From: Methanolinea sp.
Lineage (GTDB): Archaea; Halobacteriota; Methanomicrobia; Methanomicrobiales; Methanospirillaceae
Direction of reading: 5' to 3'
Length of the DNA stretch: 64,000 nucleotides
Assembly (NCBI GenBank): GCA_024518585.1
Contig: JANIHI010000013.1
Location: 1 to 64,000 of the forward strand
In this document: positions 52,225-61,329 of the stretch, piece by piece
How positions within the stretch are numbered: the first letter of the stretch is position 1
How the letters are laid out: the number at the start of each line of letters is the position of its first letter
Notes under the pieces: model-generated
What the model saw: only the letters and a program-made list of their open reading frames with translations
Database searches by the model: none
Told to the model about the DNA's origin: nothing
Translations under genes and position numbers: made by a program

Positions 52225-52893
52225 ATGTACATCATCATCGTGGGGCTCGGGGGGATCGGGCGGAGTCTCACCCAGCTCGCAGTGGAGCATGGCAACAACG
52301 TGGTCATCATCGACCGCGACGAGCAACGCTGCAGCGAGATACTGGAGCACTACGATGTGCTGGCGGTCACCGGGAACGCGACAGACAAATCTATCCTCGA
52401 GGATGCCGGCATTGACAGGGCAGATGCTCTCGTTGCAACAACAAGCGATGACTCTGTGAACCTGATGACCTGCTGGCTGGCAAAGAGGTTCAAGGTTCCC
52501 AATGTCGTCTCGATCGTCAACCAGAAGGAACACTCGGACCTCTTCTCGGAGGTGGGGGTCAAGATATCAGAAAACCCCGATGAACTCGTCGCCCAGAGGC
52601 TCTACTACTGGGCCGAAAATCCCCAGATGCAGCAGCTTGCCTCGATCCCGGGTGGGACGATCTTTGAGATCGTTGCCGAGAAGGGTGCACCCATCGTCGA
52701 CCACGAGATCCGGGAACTCAAGGTCAAGGACTTCGTATTCATCGCCATTCGGCGCGCCGGGGGAGAACTGATCATCCCGAGCGGGACCGTCAAGATCCGC
52801 CCCGGGGATACCATTACAGTCTTTACGAAAAAAGAGGCGGAGGACGAGTGCCTCGCAATCCTCAACAGGCAGCTGCGGCGTTCACCTGAGTGA
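52225..52893 (+). CDS. trkA: TrkA-type potassium channel/transporter regulatory subunit
   Basis: A 222-residue cytoplasmic regulator with an N-terminal RCK/TrkA-N Rossmann domain. NAD-binding GLGGIGRSL is at 7-15, an acidic IIDRDE ends beta 2, and VTGNATD and [12 protein letters not shown] follow. A C-terminal TrkA-C domain (about 140-220) ends with [15 protein letters not shown]. It gates a Trk/Ktr-type potassium transporter encoded elsewhere. It is divergent from rnhB and its 3' end overlaps the convergent geranylgeranyl reductase gene by 12 bases. Confidence 0.93.
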   Translation: MYIIIVGLGGIGRSLTQLAVEHGNNVVIIDRDEQRCSEILEHYDVLAVTGNATDKSILEDAGIDRADALVATTSDDSVNLMTCWLAKRFKVPNVVSIVNQKEHSDLFSEVGVKISENPDELVAQRLYYWAENPQMQQLASIPGGTIFEIVAEKGAPIVDHEIRELKVKDFVFIAIRRAGGELIIPSGTVKIRPGDTITVFTKKEAEDECLAILNRQLRRSPE

Positions 52894-54078
52894 GAGGGAG
52901 AGCGCGGCAAGGTCACCTAATAACCGCGGGTTCTTCTTCATCAGTTCCCTGACCAGGCTCAGGGTGGAAAACTCCTCGAGTTTCATCGTCGATACGGAGT
53001 GGATGATGGCGTTGAGCTTCTCGTCAGTCATCCTGATGAAGTACTCCTTGATGTGCCAGTTCCGTGCAATGGTCTTTCCCATCGGGGACTCGCGCCAGGC
53101 CGTGTCGTAGGCCATGAGGGCCGATTTTGTGCAGTCTCCGTGTGCTATCGCCGATGCGGCAGTCTCGCCCGCGAGTTTTCCCGTGAACATGGCATTGTAG
53201 ATCCCACCGCCCGTCAGCGGGTCAACGACGCGTGCGGCATCCCCGACGACCAGGAGGCCGTCTCCTGCCGTGCAGGGGAGCGGCTGGCAGACAGAGACGC
53301 CACCCACGACGTGCTCGATGGTCTTACCCTCAGGAAACCGGGCCGCAACGAACCTGTCCAGGTAGTCGCGGGCCCGGTGCCCGGGGCCGCTCTTGAGGCC
53401 GCTTATCCCGACTCCGACATTCGCAGACCGCTCCCCCTTCGGAAAGATCCAGAGGTATCCCTGCGGGGCGATCTCGTTCCCGACGTAAAAGACGGTCGTG
53501 TAAGGGTCGATATCGATATCGGTCATCAGGTACTGCGCAGATGTCATGATTTCCCGGACAGGAACCGTCGTATCGATACCACACCAGCGGGAGAACTTGG
53601 ACTCGACTCCGTCGGCGGCGATCACCACGCCGGCCTCCACGTTCCGCGTCTCACCACAGTACCGGAGGACCGCACCCCTGACACTGCCATCCTCAATGAT
53701 CGGGGCAGCTGCCCGCGTCTTGACTGCGACATCAGCCCCTGCCTCGGCTGCCTGCCAGACGAGCTCGCGGTCAAAGACTTTCCTATCAAGGATGTACCCC
53801 ACTTTGCTCCCGGCCTTCTCGGAATCAAGTCTCATCGAGGTGCCGTCAGGAGCAACGATCTTGGCACCCTTCAGTTCCGCGGAGATGAAACACGGGTCGG
53901 GTTTTACGAATTCTGTGAGGGCGTCCTTTCCGATACCCTCGGCACACCTGACCGGGGCACCGATTGCAGGGCGTTTCTCGACGAGGCAGACGGAGAGCCC
54001 CTTTTCCGCGGCTGTCCGGGCAGCGAGGGCCCCTGCCGGGCCACCACCGATCACAAGGACGTCATACCGGGGTTTCAT
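52882..54078 (-). CDS. Geranylgeranyl reductase family flavoprotein
   Basis: It saturates the geranylgeranyl chains of archaeal membrane lipids. The 398-residue protein has the FAD-binding [17 protein letters not shown] near the N-terminus (about 10-26). VRCAEGIG, the GD-motif [20 protein letters not shown] and a C-terminal lipid-pocket region with [12 protein letters not shown] are also present. ATG 54078 has GGAGGTGCAGG just upstream. A two-cluster ferredoxin gene overlaps its start by 17 bases and most likely supplies electrons, a pairing known from Methanosarcina. Confidence 0.92.
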   Translation of the reverse strand: MKPRYDVLVIGGGPAGALAARTAAEKGLSVCLVEKRPAIGAPVRCAEGIGKDALTEFVKPDPCFISAELKGAKIVAPDGTSMRLDSEKAGSKVGYILDRKVFDRELVWQAAEAGADVAVKTRAAAPIIEDGSVRGAVLRYCGETRNVEAGVVIAADGVESKFSRWCGIDTTVPVREIMTSAQYLMTDIDIDPYTTVFYVGNEIAPQGYLWIFPKGERSANVGVGISGLKSGPGHRARDYLDRFVAARFPEGKTIEHVVGGVSVCQPLPCTAGDGLLVVGDAARVVDPLTGGGIYNAMFTGKLAGETAASAIAHGDCTKSALMAYDTAWRESPMGKTIARNWHIKEYFIRMTDEKLNAIIHSVSTMKLEEFSTLSLVRELMKKNPRLLGDLAALSLSLR

Positions 54079-54244
54079 CCTGCACCTCCAGTGCCCCCAG
54101 CGGGCAGACCTTGGCGCAGATACCACAGCCCGTGCAGGTATCGGCCACCTCGAGGTAGGCGTCGATGAGCTCGAGCGCCCCCTGGGGACAGACCGAGACA
54201 CAGCAGCCACAGTACCCGCACACTTCGCGGAAAACCTTCAGCAT
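54062..54244 (-). CDS. 2[4Fe-4S] ferredoxin, probable electron donor to geranylgeranyl reductase
   Basis: A 60-residue ferredoxin. Cysteine sets [16 protein letters not shown] and [16 protein letters not shown] give two CX2CX2CX3CP motifs, enough for two [4Fe-4S] clusters. ATG 54244 ([15 protein letters not shown]) is the natural start; the frame is open 65 codons upstream without homology. The 3' end overlaps the reductase gene by 17 bases, so the two are translated from one message. Confidence 0.92.
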   Translation of the reverse strand: MLKVFREVCGYCGCCVSVCPQGALELIDAYLEVADTCTGCGICAKVCPLGALEVQDETPV

Positions 54245-54327
54245 CCTTGTACTGTACGCCTCTGGAGCACCAAAAATCTTTGCACCAAAACGATATTTTG
54301 TGGCTTTTTTGGCAAAGGGAGTATTTC

Positions 54328-55455
54328 TCAATAGAAAGCAAAGGTTCCGTACCTTCCCCCTCCCCCGGGAGAGAGCCGGACCTTTCCGTTCCGGAGGGCC
54401 TCGAGAGCCCCTGCAGCACCCTCGTGAATGGTCCTGCACCGGGAGACGGGAACATCCATTAGGACAGATATCTCGTTACCGAATGCACCGATGAATTCGT
54501 TGTAGAGGGAAAGGACCGATCGTGCCCGTACCGATGAGACTCCAAGTACCCTCTGGAGGATCTCGGCAAGGGGTATCATGTGCACGTAGGGGGGACGGGG
54601 GGCGGGGTGCCCGGCAGAGAGCTCGCGGGCCCGGTCAAGGACACCTTTTTTAATCCTCCCGCCGTCATGGGGACACCTCCAATCCCGGGCCCGGGCTTCT
54701 TCCGGGGAAAAATGCGTGTAACACCGCGTGCAGGCGGTCCTGTTATATTTCCCCTCCTCGGGGAAGAGGCCCACGTTGCGGACGATGGCACCCTCCCGGA
54801 GGGCTGCGATGACGCTTGCCGGTGTTGGTCCCGTGGTGGAGAGGACAACAAATTCCCGTCCCAGCCGCCAGGGATCCGGGCAGTGGGCGTCGGAGCTTGA
54901 AATGAAGGGTATCCCGTGAAGTTCCGGGATTGCGGCCCCGTAGGAGCTGTCGGCAGAGAGACCGAGTTCCAGGAAGTCAACCGGTTCATGCCCGTAACAC
55001 TCGTGGAGACTGTCATGGGACGCGTACAGGGACGTCCAGGGAGTAAAGGCATGGGCAGGGCCGATAAGCCCCCCGCCGTCATGCACTGCAGCGGCAATTT
55101 CTTCCCCGGAAAGGGAGAGGTGCGGCCGTCCCTGGAACGGCTGGGAGGCGGCCGGAGAAAGGCCAAGTTCGCGTTCCAGGTCCTCGAAACCGGCGAAATC
55201 TTCCAGGAGGACGAGGTGGTGGACGCGGTTTTTATCCTCCACCTCTGCAGAGGGGACGACACAGACTCCCGGGGTGGTTTCCGGCACCCCCTGGTCTTCC
55301 CACATTCTCCGCCACCGGGGATGGAGGGCATCGCCACTTCCGACGACATCGAGCCCCTTGGTCCTGCATGCACCGAGGATGGCTGCCGGCACCATCCGCC
55401 GGGAGGAAGCGATCGAGAAGCAGGAATGGATATGGAGGTCGCAGGAGAGCTCCAT
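54328..55455 (-). CDS. Endonuclease Q (PHP-domain DNA repair nuclease)
   Basis: EndoQ nicks DNA 5' of deaminated bases (uracil, hypoxanthine, xanthine). The 375-residue protein starts with the PHP metal motif CDLHIHSCFS (H8, H10). It also contains VVGSGDALHPRW, VPSAEVEDKNRVHHLVLLED and SSSDAHCPDPWRLG. A zinc-finger segment with CTRCYTHFSPEEARARDWRC follows. The end has a helix-hairpin-like ILQRVLGVSSVRARSVLSLY. It is the last gene of the long minus-strand operon, 6 bases after the PAC2 stop. Confidence 0.9.
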   Translation of the reverse strand: MELSCDLHIHSCFSIASSRRMVPAAILGACRTKGLDVVGSGDALHPRWRRMWEDQGVPETTPGVCVVPSAEVEDKNRVHHLVLLEDFAGFEDLERELGLSPAASQPFQGRPHLSLSGEEIAAAVHDGGGLIGPAHAFTPWTSLYASHDSLHECYGHEPVDFLELGLSADSSYGAAIPELHGIPFISSSDAHCPDPWRLGREFVVLSTTGPTPASVIAALREGAIVRNVGLFPEEGKYNRTACTRCYTHFSPEEARARDWRCPHDGGRIKKGVLDRARELSAGHPAPRPPYVHMIPLAEILQRVLGVSSVRARSVLSLYNEFIGAFGNEISVLMDVPVSRCRTIHEGAAGALEALRNGKVRLSPGGGGRYGTFAFY

Positions 55456-55461
55456 GCCGGT

Positions 55462-56214
55462 TTAAACGATGTAACGCAGCTCGTCGTCCTGAAGGGTGCG
55501 CTCGGTGTCGACGAGTCTTTGGATCATATGTTCCAGTTCCCTGCCCCGTTCCTGGAGGGTTGTGGCATTGACCTCGATGCCAAGGAGCGTGCAAAGGACT
55601 TCCAGTACTCGTGCCGCACTCTTGGGGTCGACGAGGTACCCGCTCGTCTCGCCCATGAGGCATATCCCCTCGATCCCGCGGGCAAGACCCAGACCGAGCA
55701 GGAGACCAGCCGCACCGATGATCCCGCCGCCCGGTTCGTCCGGGCTGATCACTGCCCCTGCAGCCTCCACCTCGTCCCGCAGGTCTTCCCTGTTCACTGC
55801 CCCGAGCACCCGGGGGACATCCACGAGGTGACCGACCCCATACCCTCCGAGCGTGTAGATCCTCCTGACCCCCAGGTCCTTTGCAATCGAGATGTAGGTG
55901 TCGGCAAGGAGGTAGTGCCCCTCGCCGGACGTGCTCTGGAAGTCCCCGACAAGGAAGAGGAGGCGGGTCTTTCCCCCGTCATAGTAATAGATCTCGTTGT
56001 TTGCAAGCCGGATGATCCCGTTCTCCCGGATGATGACCTGCGGCGGGAAGAAAACCGATTCGATCTCGGCAATCTTTCGTGCCGGGAGCTCATGGATCAT
56101 GTGCTCGGCGACGAGTTTTCCCACGTGCCCTATTCCCGGCAGCCCTTCGATGAGGACGGGAGCAGAGATGCCCGCCCGGTCTTTCTCCGTGAAACGGACG
56201 GTTATATCGTCCAT
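55462..56214 (-). CDS. PAC2-family proteasome assembly chaperone
   Basis: A 250-residue protein with LIEGLPGIGHVGKLVAEHMI at the N-terminus, then LLFLVGDFQSTSGEGHYLLA. YTLGGYGVG, CLMGETSGYLVDPKSAARVL and a C-terminal helical part complete the PAC2 pattern. Archaeal homologues help assemble the 20S proteasome. The start at 56214 overlaps the end of nop10 by 13 bases. The frame is open 80 codons upstream over nop10 without homology, so the shorter start is right. Confidence 0.9.
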   Translation of the reverse strand: MDDITVRFTEKDRAGISAPVLIEGLPGIGHVGKLVAEHMIHELPARKIAEIESVFFPPQVIIRENGIIRLANNEIYYYDGGKTRLLFLVGDFQSTSGEGHYLLADTYISIAKDLGVRRIYTLGGYGVGHLVDVPRVLGAVNREDLRDEVEAAGAVISPDEPGGGIIGAAGLLLGLGLARGIEGICLMGETSGYLVDPKSAARVLEVLCTLLGIEVNATTLQERGRELEHMIQRLVDTERTLQDDELRYIV

Positions 56215-56363
56215 CCCCGTGCAGCCCTCCTGTATCGGCCCCGGCTGTCCGAGGGGGAGAACCTGGCCGGGTGTGCCGGGACCGTCGGCCCGCCACAGGC
56301 CGGGCAGACGGGAAGGAGCGTGTAGGTCATGTCCCGCGGGCACCGCCTCAGCCTGCCGCTCAT
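56202..56363 (-). CDS. nop10: Nop10, H/ACA ribonucleoprotein subunit
   Basis: This 53-residue protein binds Cbf5 in the RNA-guided pseudouridylation complex. MSGRLRRCPRDMTYTLLPVC, then CGGPTVPAHPARFSPSD, then RGRYRRAA match the Nop10 pattern (C...YTL...CPxCG, PARFSPxDxxGxYRR). The usual first-knuckle second Cys is replaced (CPRD instead of CPxC), so zinc binding may be weakened. It overlaps the aIF2-alpha stop by 4 bases (ATGA) and PAC2 by 13. The gene is easily missed because of its size. Confidence 0.92.
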   Translation of the reverse strand: MSGRLRRCPRDMTYTLLPVCPACGGPTVPAHPARFSPSDSRGRYRRAARGWTI

Positions 56364-57145
56364 GAGACCTTCCCGGCTTTGGGTTTCTTCTGGAACCTGC
56401 CTTCACCGCCGGCCCTCTCGATGACACCGATCGCTGCCGCGGCTGCCTTTTCAATCGCTTTTTCTGCGGCCTTGTAGTTGCCTGCCGTCACCTTGATCCG
56501 GTAATTGGGTGCACCAAGGTAGGACAGCTCGATATCGACTCCCGGTATCTTGGGCTCGGCGGACCGGAGTGCCCTCCGGATGAGGTTCACGCCGTCTGGC
56601 TTGCTCGAAGAGAGTACAAGCGTTCCGCTGACCGTGACCCGCGGGATCTTGACGTTTTCCCTGGCCACCTGCTGGAGGGCCTCCATTGCAGCAGGGGAGA
56701 CGGAGAGGGTGCCTTCCCTGTATTCACCCGAGGCGATCTCCTCGAAAAAGGAATAGAGGTCACCGTAATGGGAGTAAATTGCAGACTCAAGTACTTCGGG
56801 GCTCTCGCCGGAAGCCGCTGCTGCAAAGCCGATCCACTTCCGTGCTTTTGACTCGTTCTTCCATTCCCTGATCTTCTCGCGCCGCTGGTGCTCGTTGACG
56901 TCCTTGAGGGAGAGGTCAATGTGCCCCCGGGAGGGGTCGACGTGGAGCACCTTGCAGACCACTTTCTGGCCCTCGCGGATGTGGTCACGGATGTACTTGA
57001 TCCACCCGGTTGCCACCTCCGAGATGGGGATGAGGCCGACGCGGCCGGGATACTCGTCGAGGTTGACGAAAGCCGCAAAGTCCTTGACGTCCTTGACCGT
57101 GCAGACAACCAGTTCCCCTGATTCCGGCCACTCTTCCTTGCTCAT
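56360..57145 (-). CDS. Translation initiation factor aIF2 subunit alpha
   Basis: The alpha subunit of the Met-tRNAi carrier aIF2. The 261-residue protein has an N-terminal S1 domain (about 10-85, GELVVCTVKDVKDFAAFVNL, then DEYPGRVGLIPISE). A helical middle domain and the C-terminal alpha-beta domain that binds the gamma subunit (GVDIELSYLGAPNYRIKVTA) follow. ATG 57145 (MSKEEWPESGE) is the family start. It lies 8 bases after rpS27e and is coupled to nop10 by a 4-bp overlap. Confidence 0.95.
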   Translation of the reverse strand: MSKEEWPESGELVVCTVKDVKDFAAFVNLDEYPGRVGLIPISEVATGWIKYIRDHIREGQKVVCKVLHVDPSRGHIDLSLKDVNEHQRREKIREWKNESKARKWIGFAAAASGESPEVLESAIYSHYGDLYSFFEEIASGEYREGTLSVSPAAMEALQQVARENVKIPRVTVSGTLVLSSSKPDGVNLIRRALRSAEPKIPGVDIELSYLGAPNYRIKVTAGNYKAAEKAIEKAAAAAIGVIERAGGEGRFQKKPKAGKVS

Positions 57146-57153
57146 CGGACCCT

Positions 57154-57342
57154 TCACTCGAAAGTCGCCAGGATCTCTGCCTGGAGTCTCGCCTTGCCGC
57201 CTGCCGGCTCTGCAAGGACCCTGCCGCACACGACGCAGTCGACACGTGTACTTGCCTTCTCGAAGATGACCTGCTCGTTCTCGCAGTCAGGGCACTTCAC
57301 CTTGAAGAACCTGCTGCGGTTCTCCCGTATCAGCTGGACCAT
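57154..57342 (-). CDS. rps27e: Ribosomal protein S27e
   Basis: A 62-residue zinc-ribbon ribosomal protein. FFKVKCPDCENEQVIFEKAS followed by VDCVVCGRVLAEPAGGKA shows the two CxxC pairs. ATG 57342 (MVQLIRENRS) has GGAGTG upstream. It sits 5 bases after rpL44e, the usual archaeal order L44e-S27e-aIF2alpha-Nop10. Confidence 0.95.
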   Translation of the reverse strand: MVQLIRENRSRFFKVKCPDCENEQVIFEKASTRVDCVVCGRVLAEPAGGKARLQAEILATFE

Positions 57343-57347
57343 CCCGT

Positions 57348-57626
57348 TCACTCCTTCAGCTCGAATTTTCCCGCGCGGAAAGCCGGGCGCAGGTGGGCTT
57401 TTCCACATGTGCTGCACCGGTACCTCACGTTGATTCTCTTCGTGGGCTTGTCACCGCCGGGCACCTTGGAGAACTTCCCCATGTTCCCGACCGTGCTCCT
57501 CCGTGCCTTCTGCCTGTCGATCCAGTGGAGACCGGTGGTCTTGCTCTTCTTGACCTTCTCCACCTCGTGAGTCTGGTGTGCCCTGCAGAACGGGCAGTAT
57601 GTCCTGAATTTCTGTGGCATTTTCAT
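57348..57626 (-). CDS. rpl44e: Ribosomal protein L44e
   Basis: A 92-residue zinc-binding large-subunit protein near the E site. [20 protein letters not shown] and the C-terminal [13 protein letters not shown] supply the zinc cysteines. The start may be the first ATG (57626) or the third codon (57620), which matches the family MP start. A TATA-like TTAAATATC near 57680, inside the end of the GINS gene, could provide an internal promoter for the translation genes. Confidence 0.95.
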   Translation of the reverse strand: MKMPQKFRTYCPFCRAHQTHEVEKVKKSKTTGLHWIDRQKARRSTVGNMGKFSKVPGGDKPTKRINVRYRCSTCGKAHLRPAFRAGKFELKE

Positions 57627-57663
57627 GGAATCGGCCTCGTATTCCGGATATCGAATATCAGTA

Positions 57664-58281
57664 TTATTTGCCCGGGTTGATATTTAAGACTATGTTGCGT
57701 TCACACAGGACCTCGGCGTTTCTTTCAGGCAGAGTCACGATATCTTCCCGGCGCAGGTCGTAGATCCTCCCGTCCACACCCATGAAAGGTTCGACGTCCG
57801 AGAGCACCCTCGTCACGACGGGGGTGAGAGTGGCGACGGATGCTGCGGTGCCTGCCGGGGGACAGGCCTTCTCACCGGTCCGCGGGGCCTGTGCCGTGGG
57901 ACGGGGAGAGATCCCCTCGACTAGCCTGCACCGGGCCTGCTCGAGTGCCTGGATAATCTGGTCGCACATCTCCTTCTCTTCGGGCAGGAGTTTCTTGATC
58001 TCTTCCCTGTCGATGTACTGGCCGTCTTCCTGGGTCCGGGCGAGCGAGAGGATCTTCTCGGCACGGATACGGAACAGATCGAGGAGTGTCTCGCGTATTG
58101 CAGAGATCTTCTCGATGAGGACCCTCGCCTCGTCGGAGAAGGGATCTTCACAGGCGTAGAGTTCCGCGTACAGCGTTTCCAGTCCTTTTTTGGCAGATGA
58201 GAAGAGGTCTGCGGGTATCTGGACGAGACGGCCGGTCTCCCTCTCGGAGAGGAGGATGACACGGAGTTCGTCGAGGTTCAT
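57664..58281 (-). CDS. GINS complex protein Gins51-type
   Basis: GINS joins MCM helicase and the RecJ-like Cdc45 homologue in archaeal replication. The 205-residue protein has the helical A domain first ([20 protein letters not shown], about 1-120), then a low-complexity linker. A small beta B domain ends it ([20 protein letters not shown], then NIVLNIN). A-before-B order defines the Gins51 type. ATG 58281 overlaps the priS stop by 4 bases. Placement next to primase is the conserved euryarchaeal arrangement. Confidence 0.88.
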   Translation of the reverse strand: MNLDELRVILLSERETGRLVQIPADLFSSAKKGLETLYAELYACEDPFSDEARVLIEKISAIRETLLDLFRIRAEKILSLARTQEDGQYIDREEIKKLLPEEKEMCDQIIQALEQARCRLVEGISPRPTAQAPRTGEKACPPAGTAASVATLTPVVTRVLSDVEPFMGVDGRIYDLRREDIVTLPERNAEVLCERNIVLNINPGK

Positions 58282-59435
58282 GCCTTGCTCCCCCCTGCGA
58301 ATTCGGCAATACCCCTGCAACAGAGAAAGACTGCGAGGGCCTCGGGTACCCGGACCTGCCCCTTTTCGAGCCGGAAATCAGACCCGAGCAGGGGCATCGC
58401 TAGCGGAACCTGAAGGTCAACGGCAACCTCGCGGTGTCCAAAGACAACAGCATCAACGAGGGGGTCGAAATCGGCAAGTTCTCCCGGTGAGAGGGGGGTT
58501 ACCCGGAACCCGCTCCCGCCATGGAGGGAAGTGGGCATCCGGATGAGGCGTTTTGTGTCTGTCGTCACCGGTTCATCGGCAAGAGCTGCCCTTTCCCGGA
58601 GGAGGGCAGGGAATTTCCCCTCCCTGTCACCCATGAGGCCACGGATGACCCGCGAGAGGACAGCATCCCGAAGAGAGATCCTGCCGGGATCAGTTGACAG
58701 GAGGGAGAGAAGGGTGGGCAGACGCCGGTTAAACTCCTCGGCGGTCGTCTTTCCCACCCCCTCCATGCTCGTGAGAATGGCAATTCTCTCCTTTTCCTCC
58801 AGGCTCTCCAGCCATAGCAAATACTCGGCGAGTGCATCTATATAGCGGTAGTGCCATCCGCGGGGTGAATGTGTCTGGTGCGAGAGCACGCGGCCGGGGT
58901 CAAGTCCTATCCCGCACACGTAATCGATGATCTCCCTCCTCTCGTTACTCCCGAAGTCGCGTACCCGGGGATCCCTGACGTGGATGTGGTAGCCCCGGCC
59001 ACCGGAGAAGACCACTTCGATCTCCCTCTCTGGAAAGCCGAGTTCTTCGGTGAGCATCTCGATGAGCTTGAGTGTCTCCTCCTTGACGCGGGACAGCATC
59101 CTGTCATAGGGCCCGCGCATGAGGTGGTCGGCGTCAAGGTCAAAGATGAGGTCTGCACCGAGCCATTCCTTCTCCTGCATGGTTGGTGCACCAGGCCGGG
59201 CATAGTATGCCGTCGAGTAGTAGACGTGAGCCGGGACGAGGGACCGGATGTAGGAGAAGACCTCCTCCTTCGTCTCGAAGCCCAGGTGCCTGCGCATGCG
59301 GGTATCGGGAGACGAGGGGTCAAAGAATACAAAGGCCCACTCGCGCTGGGGAACGGAAGGAGGGACGGTGAGCAGGGCCTTTTCGTAGTAGGAGGAGAAA
59401 CGCTGGCGGAGGAACTCAAAGGTTGCAGCCTTCAT
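58278..59435 (-). CDS. priS: DNA primase catalytic subunit PriS
   Basis: It makes RNA/DNA primers for replication. The 385-residue protein has the catalytic aspartates in FDLDADH (98-104) and SGGRGYHIHV (about 143-152). It also carries SHQTHSPRGWHYRYIDALAE and the late KRLIRMPTSLHGGSGFRV that binds nucleotide. It is coupled to elp3 and gins51 by 4-bp overlaps at both ends. The large subunit PriL is not in the window. Confidence 0.95.
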   Translation of the reverse strand: MKAATFEFLRQRFSSYYEKALLTVPPSVPQREWAFVFFDPSSPDTRMRRHLGFETKEEVFSYIRSLVPAHVYYSTAYYARPGAPTMQEKEWLGADLIFDLDADHLMRGPYDRMLSRVKEETLKLIEMLTEELGFPEREIEVVFSGGRGYHIHVRDPRVRDFGSNERREIIDYVCGIGLDPGRVLSHQTHSPRGWHYRYIDALAEYLLWLESLEEKERIAILTSMEGVGKTTAEEFNRRLPTLLSLLSTDPGRISLRDAVLSRVIRGLMGDREGKFPALLRERAALADEPVTTDTKRLIRMPTSLHGGSGFRVTPLSPGELADFDPLVDAVVFGHREVAVDLQVPLAMPLLGSDFRLEKGQVRVPEALAVFLCCRGIAEFAGGSKA

Positions 59436-61006
59436 GCGAGCTTCTTGTGCATGTATGGGCCGCGCCGCTCATAGCCATGACGCCGGTAATAGGGCCGCAC
59501 CCCGATGCCACTCATGACAGCTATTTTCCGGTACCCCTCCTCGCGTGCGGTTTCTTCAGCGGCAGAGATGAGGATTTTTCCAAAACGGCGGTGCTGCCTC
59601 TGTTCCGGGTACGGCGAGCTGCCGAGGGGGACCATGCTCCCGTACACGTGGAGTTCCCGGAGGAGGGCAGCATCGGCAACCTCCTCCCTCCAACGGTCCC
59701 CCCCCGTGCGCAGGCGGGCAAACCCCACGAGGGCATCTCCCGAGACGATGGAGAGGAAGTGCTCCGTGCCCCCCCCTGCCGCGTACGAAAAGGAGGAGAA
59801 TTCCTCCTCCCCGCCCCCCTCTCTCCTCCCCGCCTCCCTGCAGCGGATACACTGGCACTGCCCCCCCTTCTCCGCGAGCCGCTGCTGGCAGAGCTGGCGG
59901 AAGTTACTGTGCCGTGAGCCCGCCACGATGAGCTTTGCGGGGATGTCCCTCTGGATGCGCTGCAGCCGGACGTACCGGGGGAGGAGGGACTTTGCCTCGG
60001 CCACAAGATCGATCAGTGTCTCCTCGGTGTAGGGTGCGTACTCGCCCCTCTGCCAGAGTACCTCGATCTCGGAGCCCGGCGTCACGAGGGTCGGGTAGAT
60101 CTTGAGGAAGTCGGGGCGGAAACGGGGGTCGTCAAAGAGCTCGCGGAACATCCAGCGGTCGCGGGCAACGTCACTCCCGGGGAGGTTGGGCATGACGTGG
60201 TACCCCACCTTGATCCCCGCATCGCGAAGGAGGCGCGTCGCCTCCACGGTATCAGCGACCGTGCACCCCCGCCGGTTGAAGGAGAGGACGCGGTCGTCCA
60301 GGTGCTGGACACCGAGTTCCACCTTCGTCACCCCGAGGGCAAGCATGCGGTCGATATGGACCTTCCTGCACCAGTCGGGACGGGTCTCGAACGTGATGGC
60401 CACGCACCGTACCGGGGAATACTCGTTCTCCCGGAAAACTGACTCGGTGTCACAGGGTTTACCCCCCGCTCCGCCCCGGTATTCATTCATGGCCTGGACG
60501 CATGACCGGACAAACGACTCCTGGTAGTCTCCTGGCCGGGAAGTCATCGTTCCGCCCATCACGATCAGCTCGACCTTGTCGACCGGGTGACCGAGGAGTT
60601 CAAACTGTTCCAGGCGCGCCCTGACCTGGGCAGAGGGATCGTACCCGTGTTCCCGGGCCCGGAGGGCGGCAGGCTCTTCCCCTGTGTAGCTCTGGGGTGA
60701 CTGGAAAAGGTGGTCCGGACCGCCGGGACAGGGGAGGCATTTTCCGTGCGGGCACGGGGCAGGGGATGTCATCACGGCCACCGGGGCAACGCCCGAGAGG
60801 GTCCTCGTCGGCTTGACGAGGAGGAGACGCCGGAGGAACGCATGCTCCCCCGGCGCCGCAGCTGCAAGGAGAGCAGAGTTCCGGGGGACAGAAGGAGCAC
60901 CGTACTTCCTGCAGACAGCGATTTTTATCCGGTTGACATCGTCCGGTCCCCGGGCGTGGAGAGTGAGAGCCTCGATAATCTCGCGGGAGATATCGGGCTT
61001 TTCCAT
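59432..61006 (-). CDS. elp3: Elp3: radical SAM/acetyltransferase tRNA-modifying enzyme
   Basis: Archaeal Elp3 alone makes the cm5U-type modification of wobble uridine 34. The 524-residue protein has the cluster motif C85-x4-C90-x2-C93 (CPHGKCLPCPGGP), the SAM barrel (VELIVMGGTMTSRPGDYQES, TKVELGVQHLDD) and zinc-site cysteines (CQCIRCREAG). The C-terminal GNAT domain includes FGKILISAAEETAREEGYRK and VRPYYRRHGYERRGPYMHK. The insertion between zinc site and GNAT (EAGRREGGGEEEF) is longer than usual. It is the second gene of the operon, after the UPF0058 gene. Confidence 0.96.
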   Translation of the reverse strand: MEKPDISREIIEALTLHARGPDDVNRIKIAVCRKYGAPSVPRNSALLAAAAPGEHAFLRRLLLVKPTRTLSGVAPVAVMTSPAPCPHGKCLPCPGGPDHLFQSPQSYTGEEPAALRAREHGYDPSAQVRARLEQFELLGHPVDKVELIVMGGTMTSRPGDYQESFVRSCVQAMNEYRGGAGGKPCDTESVFRENEYSPVRCVAITFETRPDWCRKVHIDRMLALGVTKVELGVQHLDDRVLSFNRRGCTVADTVEATRLLRDAGIKVGYHVMPNLPGSDVARDRWMFRELFDDPRFRPDFLKIYPTLVTPGSEIEVLWQRGEYAPYTEETLIDLVAEAKSLLPRYVRLQRIQRDIPAKLIVAGSRHSNFRQLCQQRLAEKGGQCQCIRCREAGRREGGGEEEFSSFSYAAGGGTEHFLSIVSGDALVGFARLRTGGDRWREEVADAALLRELHVYGSMVPLGSSPYPEQRQHRRFGKILISAAEETAREEGYRKIAVMSGIGVRPYYRRHGYERRGPYMHKKLA

Positions 61007-61012
61007 GGAGAA

Positions 61013-61279
61013 TTAGTGTTCAGCGGCGACCTTCTCGGAGGTTGCCTCAGAGGAATACCCTACCCGCACAATCTGGGTGTTCCGCAGGTGGGTGACGATC
61101 TCTTCACCGAGGGCCAAAATAGCATCCTTGTGACACTTCTTGTTCTTGTGAATATGGACCGGTGAGATCTCAAGGGAATTGTACCGTTTCGTTGGAATTT
61201 CCTGGTTGGTGATGGTTTCGTAGTATTTCTTGATGTGGATCATCAGCATGTGGAGATGGAGGAGTTCTTCCTTTTGCAC
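61013..61279 (-). CDS. UPF0058 family protein
   Basis: An 88-residue helical protein restricted to archaea: MQKEELLHLHMLMIHIKKYY, then VHIHKNKKCHKDAILALGEE. It is histidine-rich with two helices, so metal binding is possible but unproven. It is the first gene of the ten-gene minus-strand operon and ends 6 bases before elp3. Its promoter lies in the 50-bp divergent gap to the ADP-ribosylglycohydrolase gene. Confidence 0.88.
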   Translation of the reverse strand: MQKEELLHLHMLMIHIKKYYETITNQEIPTKRYNSLEISPVHIHKNKKCHKDAILALGEEIVTHLRNTQIVRVGYSSEATSEKVAAEH

Positions 61280-61329
61280 ACTATCACCTTCTTCAAATCA
61301 CTACTTTTTTCCTGACCAGATATAGTTTA

